The notes beneath the pieces are model-generated. The model did no database searches. It had not been told where the DNA came from and was given only the letters and a program-made list of their open reading frames with translations. A DNA stretch of 64,000 bases from Frigoribacterium sp. PhB24. Its GTDB lineage: Bacteria; Actinomycetota; Actinomycetes; Actinomycetales; Microbacteriaceae. The position numbers were made by a program, and so were the translations under genes. The stretch is from NCBI RefSeq assembly GCF_003755185.1, contig NZ_RKIC01000009.1:62001-126000 (forward strand). The letters run 5' to 3'. Positions 33,210-42,354 of this stretch are shown piece after piece (position 1 is the first letter of the stretch; each line of letters starts with the position of its first letter).

Positions 33210-33509
33210 ATGTCGACCACCGTCCACCTCGAACTGCACGTCGACCCCGCCCGGCTCGACCTCGCTCACGAGATCGCCCGCGAGACCCTCGTCGCCACCC
33301 GCGCCTGGCCCGGCTGCGAGGGGCTCGAGGTGCTGATCGACGACGCCGACCCGTCGGTCATGATCGTCGTCGAGACCTGGGCCTCGTCGGCCGACCACGA
33401 CGCCTACGTCGCCTGGCGGGCCACGCCCGACGGGGTCAACCGCCTGCCCGAGGTGCTGCTCGCCCCGCCGACCACCCGCACCTTCGCCGAGACGGTCTCG
33501 CTGAGCTGA
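33210..33509 (+). CDS. Antibiotic-biosynthesis-monooxygenase-fold (ABM) protein
   Basis: 99 residues, GAAGGA 7 nt upstream. Single ABM dimeric alpha/beta-barrel domain: HVDPARLDLAHEIARETL, WPGCEGLEVLIDDADP, MIVVETWASSADHDAYVAWR. Members are cofactor-free quinol monooxygenases or heme-degrading enzymes; the heme-ligand pattern of IsdG is not evident. It follows the sulfite-oxidase-like gene and may be co-transcribed. Confidence 0.8.
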   Translation: MSTTVHLELHVDPARLDLAHEIARETLVATRAWPGCEGLEVLIDDADPSVMIVVETWASSADHDAYVAWRATPDGVNRLPEVLLAPPTTRTFAETVSLS

Positions 33510-33527
33510 GGCCCGGCCCGGCCCGGC

Positions 33528-36500
33528 TCAGGCGTCGAGCAGGCCCCGGATGTCGTCGGCCGTGAGCGCGGCGCTGAAGACGGCGTCGTCGTCCATGACG
33601 GCGTCGAAGAGTCGTGACTTCTGTGCCTGCAGGGCCAGGACCTTCTCCTCGATGGTGTCGTTGGCGATCATCCGGTAGACCATGACGTTGTCGGTCTGGC
33701 CGATGCGGTGCGTTCGGTCGACGGCTTGTGCCTCGGTGGCCGGATTCCACCACGGATCGAGGATGAACACGTAGTCGGCTTCGGTGAGGTTGAGCCCGAA
33801 TCCGCCGGCCTTCAGGCTGATGAGGAACGCCGGCGCGTCGCCCGTCTTGAACCGTTCGATGACCTCGCCTCGTCGCCTGGTCGACCCGTCGAGGTACTCG
33901 TAGGCGACGCCGCGCCGTTCGAGCCGGGCGGCGACCTTGTGCAGGAACGTCGTGAACTGGCTGAAGACGAGGGCTCGGTGCCCCTCGGCGACGACGTCGT
34001 CGAGTTCGTCGAGCAGCTGGTCGAGCTTGGCCGACGGGACGTCGGCGTAGGCCTCGTCGACGAGCGAGGCGTCGAGCGAGAGCAGTCGCAGCAGGGTGAG
34101 CGACCGGAACACGATGAACCGGTTGCGGTCGAGATCGTCCATGAGGCCCAGGAGTTTCTGTCGTTCACGCTGCAGGAAGGCGTCGTAGAGGTCGCGGTGC
34201 GCGGGGTCGAGGTCGACGCGCAGCAGCTGCTCCTGCTTGGCCGGCAGGTCGGAGGCGACCTGTTCTTTCGTGCGGCGCATCATCACCGGTCGGATGCGCT
34301 TCCGCAGCTTCTGCAGCAGGTCGGGCGCCTCTCCCGTGGCGATCGGCTTGACGTAGTCGTCGGCGAACCGGACGCTGCTGCCGAGCAGCCCGGGCGCCAC
34401 CACGTGCAGCAGCGACCACAGGTCGGTGAGGCTGTTCTCGAGTGGTGTGCCGGTGATCGCGAGCTTGAACGGAACGTCGAGATCGACCGCGCAACGGTGC
34501 GCCTGCGATGCGCGGTTCTTGACGAACTGCGCCTCGTCGAGGATCAGCCCGGCCCAGCGTTCGGCCTGGTACGCGGCGAAGTCGAGGCGGAAGAGCGCGT
34601 ACGAGGTGACGACGACGTCGGCTCCCTGGGCGAGGTCGTGCACCGAGCCGCGCCCACCCTTCGCCTGGGTGGCGGTCACGGCGCGGACGGTCAGGCCCGG
34701 GGTGAACCGCGAGGCCTCGGCCACCCAGTTCGAGACGACCGACGTCGGGGCGACGACGAGGAACGGCGCGGGACGGGTGCTCGGCCCCTCCGACCCGGCA
34801 AGGGCCGCGGCCGTGCGGGCACCGGCCCGGGCGGGGTCGTCACCCACGCGGGACCGTTCGACCTCGCGCACGTGCGCCACCAGCGCCAGCGTCTGCAGCG
34901 TCTTGCCGAGCCCCATGTCGTCCGCGAGGACGCCACCGAGCCCGTGCTCGTGCAGGAAGGCCAGCCAGGCGAACCCCTCGTGCTGGTACGGGCGGAGGGT
35001 CGCGTCGACCGTGGCCGGCACCGGGGTCGCGGTGGCGGCCTCGAGTCCGCCCGAGTCGGCGAGGGCCAGGAGCCCGCCGACGGCCTGCTGCCACGCGGCC
35101 GAGGGGATGGTCTCGTCGGCGAGGTCGTCGAGCTCGGACCACAGGCTCGCCTGGTAGCGGTTGATGCGGGGGGCGACCTGCCATTCGTCGAGAGCCGACG
35201 CCTCGTCGATGAGCCTCTTGAGCTCGTCGAAGGCCGGGTGGTCGAGGGACAGGTAGGAGTGGTCGACGAGCAGCAGTTTCTTGCGCCCCTTCGCGAGGGC
35301 GGCGATGAGGGGCGTGAAGGGGACCGTGCGCCCCTCGACCGTCACGAACACGCCGAGGTCGAACCAGTCGCGCTTGTCGGTCGGCATCGTGGTGATGGTC
35401 AGTCGGGGCTCGTCGGTCAGCTCGCGGTAGTCGGGTCGCGTGCCGACGAGGTCGACCCGCAGATCGGGTCGCGCCTCGAGGGTCGGGAGCGTCCCGGTCG
35501 CGAACTCGGCCGCCGTCACCCCCGTCAGCACCTGGTCGCGGGGGACGACGTCGAGGTCGCCCAGGTCGGGGAGGGGCGAATGCGCCGTGAGCGGCCGCTT
35601 CGCCCCGTCGATCGTCCACCCCCAGGACAGACGGATCGTCTGCCCCTTCTCGAATCCGACCGTCAGCGTCAGCACGGGGGGCACGGTCGTCGGGAACTCG
35701 ATCGACGCGTCCGAGCTGACGACGTCGACGCGTCGGCGCAACGTCGGGTAGTAGTCGCGCAAGAACTCGTCGGAGTCGGCTGCCGGGACGACCACCTCGG
35801 GTGTGACGGTCACCAGCCGCCGCTGTTCGTCGTCGAGTGGGGCCACGGTCGGCGCGAGGGTGAACGTCAGCACAGGTTCGCGGGCGATGCACCACACGCC
35901 GTGGTCGGCGATCACGCCGGTCGACTCGGCCCGACGGGCCACGCCGTCGACGGTGACCCCCGCGGTCAAGACCACCGAGCCGTCGTCACCGCGGACGGCG
36001 TCGACCGTGACGCGGGCCTCGTCGCCGACGACGACGTCGGTCGAGCGCTTGCCCGTCACGAGCGAGATGCCGAGGCGCTCGGCCTCGGCCAGCAGCGGCC
36101 AGAGGAGCGGGCTGGCGAAGTCGTCGACGATGAGCCAGTCGGCGTCGCCGGGCGTGTAGGTCGAGACCGCGGACCGGTGCAGGGCCGCGAACTGGCCGAA
36201 CCACGCGTGCTGTTCGGGCTCGATGGCGAGCCGGTTGAGCTGGTACGGCAGCGACGACCAGGTCAGGTTGCCCCGCACCCAGTTGCCCGTGCCGCTGAGG
36301 GTGACCGGCCGTACCCCCAGCCGCTGCACGGTCGGTCCGCCCTGCCGTCGGGCGGAGGGCGCGACCGCTCGCCCCCGGGTCGAGTGCGCCCGGTCGCGCA
36401 GGTCGAACAGCAGGCCCATGCGTGTCGTCCGGGCCGAGGAGGTGCGGCTCGGCCGCCCGATCGCCCCCACCGTCGACCGCCAGTCGCCCCCGCCCGTGCC

Positions 36501-36977
36501 GGGTCGTGCAGCGCCCAGCGCGGTCACGCCCCCGGTCCGCAGGTCGTCGGCGGAGGGAGAGGGCGCGCTGCGGTCTGCCACGGCCCGGGAATTGCTCTGC
36601 AGCAGCGTCGCCGCGACGTGCTTGCAGTCTGCGCCGATCGGGCAGCTGCACCGGCTGGCGACGGGCCTGCTGTATTCGCCGCGGGTCGCGCGCAGGTCGA
36701 CGACGACCTGGTAGGGCGTCGCCTCGGCGCCCTGGACGGTGCCCTCGAGGCGTTCGTCCGCCGGGTGCCACACGGTGCCGAGCACGGCGCCGTCGCGGAC
36801 GTACTCTTTCGCCCGGTTGAAGGCGCGGGGCCCGACGAGCCGGATGACGTCGACGGCGTCGACGAGGGGTACGAGGGTGGTGTGGACGGGGCCGTCGGCG
36901 TCGCGCGCCGCCGTGCCGCCATCGGGGACGAGTCCACCGTGCACGTCGAACTCGTCGCCCAGGTCCATGTCGCCCAT
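33528..36977 (-). CDS. SWIM zinc-finger SNF2-family helicase
   Basis: 1149 residues from the ATG at 36977 (36968 is equally possible). The SWIM motif CSCPIGADCKH (residues about 108-118) precedes a long middle region. The SNF2 ATPase follows: GVLADDMGLGKTLQTLAL, LILDEAQFVKN, AITGTPLENSLTDLWSLL, then LVFSQFTTFL, LKAGGFGLNLTEADYV and DRTHRIGQTDNVMVYRM. These proteins translocate on duplex DNA; bacterial members associate with stalled transcription or repair. Length is normal for the actinobacterial SWIM-SNF2 group. Convergent with the ABM gene, 18 bp away. Confidence 0.93.
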   Translation of the reverse strand: MGDMDLGDEFDVHGGLVPDGGTAARDADGPVHTTLVPLVDAVDVIRLVGPRAFNRAKEYVRDGAVLGTVWHPADERLEGTVQGAEATPYQVVVDLRATRGEYSRPVASRCSCPIGADCKHVAATLLQSNSRAVADRSAPSPSADDLRTGGVTALGAARPGTGGGDWRSTVGAIGRPSRTSSARTTRMGLLFDLRDRAHSTRGRAVAPSARRQGGPTVQRLGVRPVTLSGTGNWVRGNLTWSSLPYQLNRLAIEPEQHAWFGQFAALHRSAVSTYTPGDADWLIVDDFASPLLWPLLAEAERLGISLVTGKRSTDVVVGDEARVTVDAVRGDDGSVVLTAGVTVDGVARRAESTGVIADHGVWCIAREPVLTFTLAPTVAPLDDEQRRLVTVTPEVVVPAADSDEFLRDYYPTLRRRVDVVSSDASIEFPTTVPPVLTLTVGFEKGQTIRLSWGWTIDGAKRPLTAHSPLPDLGDLDVVPRDQVLTGVTAAEFATGTLPTLEARPDLRVDLVGTRPDYRELTDEPRLTITTMPTDKRDWFDLGVFVTVEGRTVPFTPLIAALAKGRKKLLLVDHSYLSLDHPAFDELKRLIDEASALDEWQVAPRINRYQASLWSELDDLADETIPSAAWQQAVGGLLALADSGGLEAATATPVPATVDATLRPYQHEGFAWLAFLHEHGLGGVLADDMGLGKTLQTLALVAHVREVERSRVGDDPARAGARTAAALAGSEGPSTRPAPFLVVAPTSVVSNWVAEASRFTPGLTVRAVTATQAKGGRGSVHDLAQGADVVVTSYALFRLDFAAYQAERWAGLILDEAQFVKNRASQAHRCAVDLDVPFKLAITGTPLENSLTDLWSLLHVVAPGLLGSSVRFADDYVKPIATGEAPDLLQKLRKRIRPVMMRRTKEQVASDLPAKQEQLLRVDLDPAHRDLYDAFLQRERQKLLGLMDDLDRNRFIVFRSLTLLRLLSLDASLVDEAYADVPSAKLDQLLDELDDVVAEGHRALVFSQFTTFLHKVAARLERRGVAYEYLDGSTRRRGEVIERFKTGDAPAFLISLKAGGFGLNLTEADYVFILDPWWNPATEAQAVDRTHRIGQTDNVMVYRMIANDTIEEKVLALQAQKSRLFDAVMDDDAVFSAALTADDIRGLLDA

Positions 36978-37311
36978 GATGTCAGCCACCACCGACAGCT
37001 CGAGCACCGTCCACAGGCGGTGCCACCGTCCCCAGGAGCGGACGACACGTCCGGGGCCTCGTCCCCAGGCCACCCGCCGTCCACACCCCGATCGCGTGGC
37101 TAGGTGTGCGGGCGGAGCGGTGCCACACTTGACCCGTGCGGTTCACCCCGCACCACACTCGTCGGCGCAGCAGCTGGCTCGCACCACCCCCGCCCGTCCC
37201 GTCGCCCCGCCCCATCGCCTTGCCCCGCAACGTTCCCGCCTCACCGGCATCGGGCCGTCGTCGCCCCGGTGCCGCTCACCCTGCCCCCACGCTCGAAGGG
37301 ATCGGCACCCC
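36978..37311. promoter_or_regulatory. 334-bp divergent intergenic region with four related 10-mers
   Basis: Between the SNF2 helicase and the phosphoglucomutase gene. Four copies of CGTCC(A/C)CA(G/C)(G/C) lie at 37008, 37027, 37060 and 37078, all on the plus strand; two contain GTCCACA, the core of DnaA boxes, but lack the leading TT. A TTGACC (37129-37134) with CACACT 19 bp downstream could be a sigma-A promoter for the sugar operon. The rest is C-rich and featureless. Confidence 0.4.
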
Positions 37312-38154
37312 GTGTCCTCCACCACGCCCCGCGACGCCTCGCGACTCGCCCACCTCGACGCCCTCCTGTTCGACCTCGACGGCGTCCTGACGCCGACCGC
37401 CGAGGTCCACATGCGTGCCTGGTCCCGCCTCTTCGGCGAGTACTTCGCCGCGCACGACCTCGCGCCCTACACCAAGGACGACTACTTCGAGCACGTCGAC
37501 GGCCGCCCCCGCTACGACGGCGTCCGCGCGATGCTCGCCGCCCGCGACGTTGTGCTGCCCGAGGGCTCTCCGGACGACGGCCCCGACGCCGACACCGTCT
37601 GCGGCCTCGGCAACCGCAAGAACGCGGCCTTCGCCGCCGAGCTCGCCGAGAACGGAGTCACGCCGTACCCGGGGTCGGTGGCCTTCCTCGACCGGGCCAT
37701 CGCCGAGGGCGTCCGCGTCGCCGTGGTCTCCAGTTCGCGCAACGCCGTGCCGGTGCTCGAAGCCGCCGGCCTCCGCGACCGGTTCGACGTCATCGTCGAC
37801 GGTGTGGTCGCGGCGGCCGAGGGCATCGTCGGCAAGCCCGCGCCCGACACGTACCTCGAGGGCGCTCGCCGACTCGGCCTCACCGCGGACGACTGCGTCG
37901 TCGTCGAAGACGCCCAGTCCGGCGTCGAGGCCGGTCGCCGGGGTGCCTTCGGTCTCGTGCTGGGCGTCGACCGCGGCACGGGCGCGCAGACCCTGCTCGA
38001 CTTCGGCGCCGACCTCGTGGTCGACGACCTCGGCACGTTGGTCGAGGCGCTCGACCGAACCCGCGCCTCCTCGGCTCCGAACCCCGGCCAGGCGACACCG
38101 GACACCCCCTCGACCAGCAGCAGCACCACCGGCACCACGGAGGCACAGTCGTGA
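37312..38154 (+). CDS. Beta-phosphoglucomutase-family HAD hydrolase
   Basis: 280 residues from the GTG at 37312. HAD motif I LLFDLDGVLTPT (nucleophile Asp at about residue 18), motif II VAVVSSSRNA, Lys in VGKPAPDTY and acidic motif IV VVEDAQSGVEAG. The cap region LGNRKNAAFAAEL and HVDGRPRYDGV match beta-phosphoglucomutases (PgmB type), which convert beta-glucose-1-phosphate to glucose-6-phosphate. It is coupled by a GTGA overlap to a GH65 phosphorylase, whose product is exactly that phosphate. The last 40 residues are a Thr/Ser/Pro tail containing an interspersed-word copy (38061-38070). Confidence 0.9.
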   Translation: MSSTTPRDASRLAHLDALLFDLDGVLTPTAEVHMRAWSRLFGEYFAAHDLAPYTKDDYFEHVDGRPRYDGVRAMLAARDVVLPEGSPDDGPDADTVCGLGNRKNAAFAAELAENGVTPYPGSVAFLDRAIAEGVRVAVVSSSRNAVPVLEAAGLRDRFDVIVDGVVAAAEGIVGKPAPDTYLEGARRLGLTADDCVVVEDAQSGVEAGRRGAFGLVLGVDRGTGAQTLLDFGADLVVDDLGTLVEALDRTRASSAPNPGQATPDTPSTSSSTTGTTEAQS

Positions 38155-40658
38155 ACCACATCACGTCCGACCCGCTCGACCGCTCGCGGTTCCCCGTCGA
38201 CGAGTGGGCGTTCGTCGAGGACGAGTACATCCAGGGCGACGAGGGCCTCACCGAGACCGTGTTCGCGGTCGGCAACGGTTACCTCGGGCTGCGCGGCAAC
38301 CCCGACGAGGGTCGTGGCGGGCACTCGTTCGGCACCTTCGTCAACGGGTTCCACGAGACCTGGCCCATCCGCCACGCCGAAGAAGCCTTCGGCTTCGCCC
38401 GGGTCGGCCAGACGATCGTCAACGTGCCCGACGCGAAGGTGATCCGCCTCTACGTCGACGACGAGCCCTTCGTGCTGTTCGAGGCCGACATCCTGCGCCA
38501 CACCCGACGCCTCGACTTCCGCGACGGCGTCCTCATCCGCGAGATCGACTGGCGCACGCCCTCGGGCAAGCGGGTCCTCGTGACGAGCCGTCGCCTGGTC
38601 AGCTTCGAGGACCGTCACCTCGTCGTCATCGAGTACGAGGTCACGATGCTCGACTCGTCGGCGTCGTTGCTGATCTCGAGCCAGATCCTCAACCGCCAAG
38701 ACCTGGGCGACCAGTACCACGCCGGCATGCGCGCCGCGGCCGAGGCGTTCGACCCCCGCAAGGCGGAGTCGTTCGACGACCGCGTCCTGCAGCCCGTGCT
38801 GAAGCGCAACGGTGGCACGCGGGCCGTGCTCGGCTACCGCACGACGAACTCGGGCATGACCATCGCGGTCGGCGCCGAGCACCGCATCGAGACCGACGCC
38901 GAGTGGGACCAGTCCTCGCAGATCGACGACGACATCGCCAAGCACGTCTACCGGGTCAAGGCGCAGGCGGGCCAGAAGGTCCGCCTGGTCAAGACCGTCA
39001 GCTACCACACGAGCCGCGGCGTGCCCCCGCGCGAGCTGGCCGACCGCTGCGACCGCACCCTCGACCGGGCGGCCGAGACGCCGACGGCCGAGATCTTCGA
39101 CCACCAGCGCGCCTGGCTCGACGACTTCTGGCAGCGCAGCGACGTGCAGGTCGCCGGGCAGCCCGAGATCCAGCAGGCCGTCCGCTGGAACCTCTTCCAG
39201 CTCGCGCAGGCCACCGCACGCACCGACGGCCAGGGTGTGGCGGCCAAGGGCGTGACGGGGTCGGGCTACGGCGGGCACTACTTCTGGGACACCGAGATCT
39301 ACGTCCTGCCTTTCCTCACGTACACGTCGCCGAACGTCGCACGCAACGCCCTGCGCTTCCGGCTCGGCATGCTCGACGCCGCCCGCGACCGCGCCGTCGA
39401 GCTGAACCAGCGAGGCGCCCTCTTCCCATGGCGCACCATCAACGGGCTCGAGTCGAGCGCCTACTACGCGGCAGGCACGGCGCAGTACCACATCGACGCC
39501 GACATCAGCCATGCGCTCAGCCAGTACGTCCAGGCGACGGGCGACGAGGACTTCCTGCAGCGCGGTGGCGTCGACATCCTCGTCGAGACCGCCCGTCTCT
39601 GGGCCGACCTCGGTTTCTGGCGCTCGAACGGCGACCAACGGTTCCACATCGACGGGGTCACCGGGCCCGACGAGTACACGACCGTCGTCGACGACAACCT
39701 CTACACGAACGTCATGGCACGGGCGAACCTGCGGGCGGCCGTCCGGGCGGTCACCCGCCTGAAGGACGACTCACCGGTCGCGTTCGACCGCATGGTGGCC
39801 CGCCTCGGTCTCGAGGAGCACGAGATCACGGGCTGGCAGCTCGCCGCCGAGGCCATGCACATCCCGTACGACGACCACCGCGGCATCCACCCGCAGGACG
39901 CCCAGTTCCTCGACAAAGAGCTCTGGGACCTCGAGGCCACCCCGGCGAACAAGCGTCCGCTGCTGTTGCACTACCACCCGCTGGTGATCTACCGGTTCCA
40001 GGTGCTCAAGCAGGCCGACGTCGTGCTCGCGCTGTACCTGCAGGGCGACGAGTTCACGCCCGAGCAGAAGCTGCGCAACTTCGAGTACTACGACGCGCTG
40101 ACCACGGGCGACTCCACCCTGTCCGGCGTCGTGCAGTCGATCATCGCGGCCGAGGTGGGCCACCACCAGCTGTCGCAGCAGTACTTCCTGTCGTCTCTGT
40201 ACGTCGACCTGGCCGACCTGCACAAGAACACGTCCGACGGCGTGCACGTCGCGTCGACCGGTGGCATCTGGAGCGCGCTCGTCAACGGCTACGGCGGCAT
40301 GCGGGACTGGCTCGGTTCGATCACCTTCGACCCGCGCCTGCCGGCCGACTGGGACGAGCTCTCGTTCCGCGTCTCCGTCAAGGGCAGCCGCCTGCGGGTC
40401 GACCTCGCCCAGCACGAGATCGTCTTCACGATCGAGACGGGCGACACGGTGACGGTGTCCGTCCGCGGTGACGAGGTCCGGGTGACTCCCGACGCGCCGG
40501 TACGGGTCGCCCTCGACGGTCAGGGCCCGCGCATCACGACGCGCGTCCCGACGACGAGCGACCTGCGGGGCCTCATGCGCGCCGACGGCTCGGTCATCAC
40601 GGCGTCGATCCCGACGATCAGCGTCGACCGCTACGACGAGGACGAAGCCGCGTCCTGA
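38151..40658 (+). CDS. GH65 alpha-glucoside phosphorylase (maltose/kojibiose/trehalose type)
   Basis: 835 residues from a GTG overlapping the HAD gene stop, with GGAGG 8 nt upstream. GH65 marks: ETVFAVGNGYLGLRGNPDEG at the N-terminus, GHYFWDTEIYVLPFLTY in the (alpha/alpha)6 barrel, and VTGPDEYTTVVDDNLYTN, whose Glu (about residue 508) is the catalytic acid; HYHPLVIYRFQVLKQADVVLAL lies near the phosphate site. It phosphorolyses an alpha-linked glucose disaccharide to beta-glucose-1-phosphate and glucose. Disaccharide specificity is not decided by the sequence as read. Confidence 0.92.
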   Translation: MNHITSDPLDRSRFPVDEWAFVEDEYIQGDEGLTETVFAVGNGYLGLRGNPDEGRGGHSFGTFVNGFHETWPIRHAEEAFGFARVGQTIVNVPDAKVIRLYVDDEPFVLFEADILRHTRRLDFRDGVLIREIDWRTPSGKRVLVTSRRLVSFEDRHLVVIEYEVTMLDSSASLLISSQILNRQDLGDQYHAGMRAAAEAFDPRKAESFDDRVLQPVLKRNGGTRAVLGYRTTNSGMTIAVGAEHRIETDAEWDQSSQIDDDIAKHVYRVKAQAGQKVRLVKTVSYHTSRGVPPRELADRCDRTLDRAAETPTAEIFDHQRAWLDDFWQRSDVQVAGQPEIQQAVRWNLFQLAQATARTDGQGVAAKGVTGSGYGGHYFWDTEIYVLPFLTYTSPNVARNALRFRLGMLDAARDRAVELNQRGALFPWRTINGLESSAYYAAGTAQYHIDADISHALSQYVQATGDEDFLQRGGVDILVETARLWADLGFWRSNGDQRFHIDGVTGPDEYTTVVDDNLYTNVMARANLRAAVRAVTRLKDDSPVAFDRMVARLGLEEHEITGWQLAAEAMHIPYDDHRGIHPQDAQFLDKELWDLEATPANKRPLLLHYHPLVIYRFQVLKQADVVLALYLQGDEFTPEQKLRNFEYYDALTTGDSTLSGVVQSIIAAEVGHHQLSQQYFLSSLYVDLADLHKNTSDGVHVASTGGIWSALVNGYGGMRDWLGSITFDPRLPADWDELSFRVSVKGSRLRVDLAQHEIVFTIETGDTVTVSVRGDEVRVTPDAPVRVALDGQGPRITTRVPTTSDLRGLMRADGSVITASIPTISVDRYDEDEAAS

Positions 40659-40680
40659 CCGACGCGACGCCCGTCACCCG

Positions 40681-40730
40681 GACGACCCGCGCCTCCCCGG
40701 CCCCGAGGGGCTGAGGAGGCGCGGGTCGTC
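40681..40730. terminator. Bidirectional hairpin made of two inverted interspersed-word copies
   Basis: Perfect 16-bp arms, GACGACCCGCGCCTCC at 40681-40696 and its complement at 40715-40730, around an 18-nt loop that itself contains CCCC/GGGG. It lies between the convergent GH65 and MFS genes. Both arms are full copies of the dispersed word, so here the word is the terminator stem. Confidence 0.85.
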
Positions 40731-40747
40731 TGTGCGAGGGGGTCGCG

Positions 40748-42280
40748 TCAGTGCACCGGAACCGGCGCGTCGACGGCGGGCGAGGCCGCGGCGTCCACGT
40801 CGTCGGACCGCGGCACCCGGCGGCGGAAGAGCAGGGCCGCCACGACCGCGCCGACGGCGAAGAACCCGGCTCCCCACCAGTAGGCCGTCGCGTAGCCGGT
40901 GACGGCGGCCTCGGCCGCGACGGCTCCGGTCGCGGGCAGGTGGTCGGCGACGTAGTTCGCGGCGGCCGTCGCCGCCAGCGTGTTCAGCAGAGCCGTGCCG
41001 ATCGATCCGCCGACCTGCTGGCTCGTGTTGACCATGGCCGAGGCGACGCCCGCATGACCACGGTCGACGCCGCGCGTGGCGGTCTGGATCGACGCGGGCA
41101 TGATCGAGCCCATGCCGAAGCCGAGCACCATCAGGGCCGGCAGCACGGTGGCGGCGTACGTGCTCTCGAGGTCGAGTCGGGTGAGCAGCAGCATGCCGAT
41201 CACGCCCAGGGTCATGCCGAACGGCACCATGATCTTGGGCCCGAAGCGCGGCACGAAGACGTTCGTCGACAGCTGGGCCGCGAGCACGAGCATCGCGATC
41301 ATCGGCAGGAAGGCCAGGCCGGTCTTCGTCGGCGTGTAGCCGAGCGAGGTCTGCAGGTAGTAGGTCACGAACAGGAAGATGCCGAACATGCCGGCGCCCG
41401 CGATCGTCACGGACGTGTAGGCGGCCCCACGGTTGCGGTCGAGCACGATGGACAGGGGCAGCAGCGGGTGTTCGGCACGGCGCTGCCACGCGACGAACGA
41501 GGTGAGCAGCACGACGGCTGCTGCCAGGAACCCCCAGGTCAGGGGCGAGTCCCACCCCTGGGTCTCGGCGTTCGAGAACCCGTAGACGAGTGAGAACAGG
41601 GCGCCGGAGACGAGCAGCGTCCCGGGCACGTCGAGCTTCGGGCGGGCGCCGGTGCGTGTGACGTGCGACACGAAGATCGCGGCTCCGACGATCGCGACGG
41701 CGGCGATGACGACGTTGATGTAGAGGTTCCAGCGCCACGAGGCGTACTGGGTCAGGAATCCGCCGAGCAGCAGGCCGATGGCCCCGCCCGCCCCGGCGAT
41801 CGCACCGAAGACGCCGAACGCGCGGGCGCGCTCCTTCGGGACGGTGAAGGTCGTCGTCAGCACGGCCAGGGCGGTCGGGGCCAGCAGCGCGCCGAACGCC
41901 CCCTGCAGGGCGCGGGCGAAGACGAGCAGCCCGAAGGTGCCGGCCGCGCCGCCCAGGGCCGAGGCCAACGCGAAGCCGACCAGGCCGATGATGAACGTGC
42001 GCTTGCGGCCGATCAGCTCGCTGACTCGGCCGCCGACGAGCAGCAGGCTGCCGAAGGCGAGTGAGTACGCGGTGATGATCCACTGCCGGTCGCCGTCCGA
42101 GAACCCGAGGTCGGTCTGTGCGGCGGGCAGCGCGATGTTCACGACGGTCGAGTCGAGGACGACCATCAGCTGGGCGAGGGCGACGGTGGTGAGGGTCCAC
42201 CAGCGCCGTGACGACGCCGGGGTGGGGGAGGACGAGGAGGCGCGGGTCGCGCCGTCAGGGGAGGTGGAGGCCTGAGACAT
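40748..42280 (-). CDS. MFS multidrug exporter, DHA2 (14-helix) family
   Basis: 510 residues from the ATG at 42280; an ATG at 42292 is in frame but would overlap the putative -10. Fourteen membrane helices. Family motifs: VVLDSTVVNIALPAAQTDLGF in helix 1, LLVGGRVSELIGRKRTFIIGL (motif A), ALQGAFGALLAPTALAVL (motif C-like) and WRWNLYINVVIA. Proton-driven efflux of drugs or small molecules is expected. It is divergent from a TetR gene that probably represses it. The N-terminal TRASSSS run is encoded by an interspersed-word copy (42236-42246). Confidence 0.92.
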   Translation of the reverse strand: MSQASTSPDGATRASSSSPTPASSRRWWTLTTVALAQLMVVLDSTVVNIALPAAQTDLGFSDGDRQWIITAYSLAFGSLLLVGGRVSELIGRKRTFIIGLVGFALASALGGAAGTFGLLVFARALQGAFGALLAPTALAVLTTTFTVPKERARAFGVFGAIAGAGGAIGLLLGGFLTQYASWRWNLYINVVIAAVAIVGAAIFVSHVTRTGARPKLDVPGTLLVSGALFSLVYGFSNAETQGWDSPLTWGFLAAAVVLLTSFVAWQRRAEHPLLPLSIVLDRNRGAAYTSVTIAGAGMFGIFLFVTYYLQTSLGYTPTKTGLAFLPMIAMLVLAAQLSTNVFVPRFGPKIMVPFGMTLGVIGMLLLTRLDLESTYAATVLPALMVLGFGMGSIMPASIQTATRGVDRGHAGVASAMVNTSQQVGGSIGTALLNTLAATAAANYVADHLPATGAVAAEAAVTGYATAYWWGAGFFAVGAVVAALLFRRRVPRSDDVDAAASPAVDAPVPVH

Positions 42281-42287
42281 GGGCGCG

Positions 42288-42348
42288 AGCATATACGAGT
42301 CTCGTCAGTTTCGGATACAGGCAGTTTCGTAAACATCCGATGTAGAGT
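42288..42348. promoter_or_regulatory. Divergent promoter/operator of the MFS-tetR pair
   Basis: Unusually AT-rich for this window. A minus-strand TATGCT (42288-42293) is 7 nt from the MFS ATG and a plus-strand TAGAGT (42343-42348) is 6 nt from the tetR ATG, so both transcripts look leaderless. Between them lie the palindrome ACGAGTCTCGT (42295-42305), a direct repeat CAGTTTCG (42306 and 42322) and CGGAT...ATCCG (42313-42339), candidate TetR sites. Confidence 0.6.
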
Positions 42349-42354
42349 CACCCC

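Noticed and set aside
33507-33531. CTGAG...CTCAG hairpin between the ABM and SNF2 genes
   Set aside because: Only five base pairs around a GC-repeat loop in an 18-bp gap; too weak to call a terminator.
37008-37087. Replication origin
   Set aside because: Only two partial DnaA-box cores, no dnaA/dnaN/parAB genes and no AT-rich unwinding element nearby.
33708-37103. Over 1100-codon plus-strand reading frame opposite the SNF2 helicase
   Set aside because: Shadow frame; its mirror encodes all helicase motifs in order.
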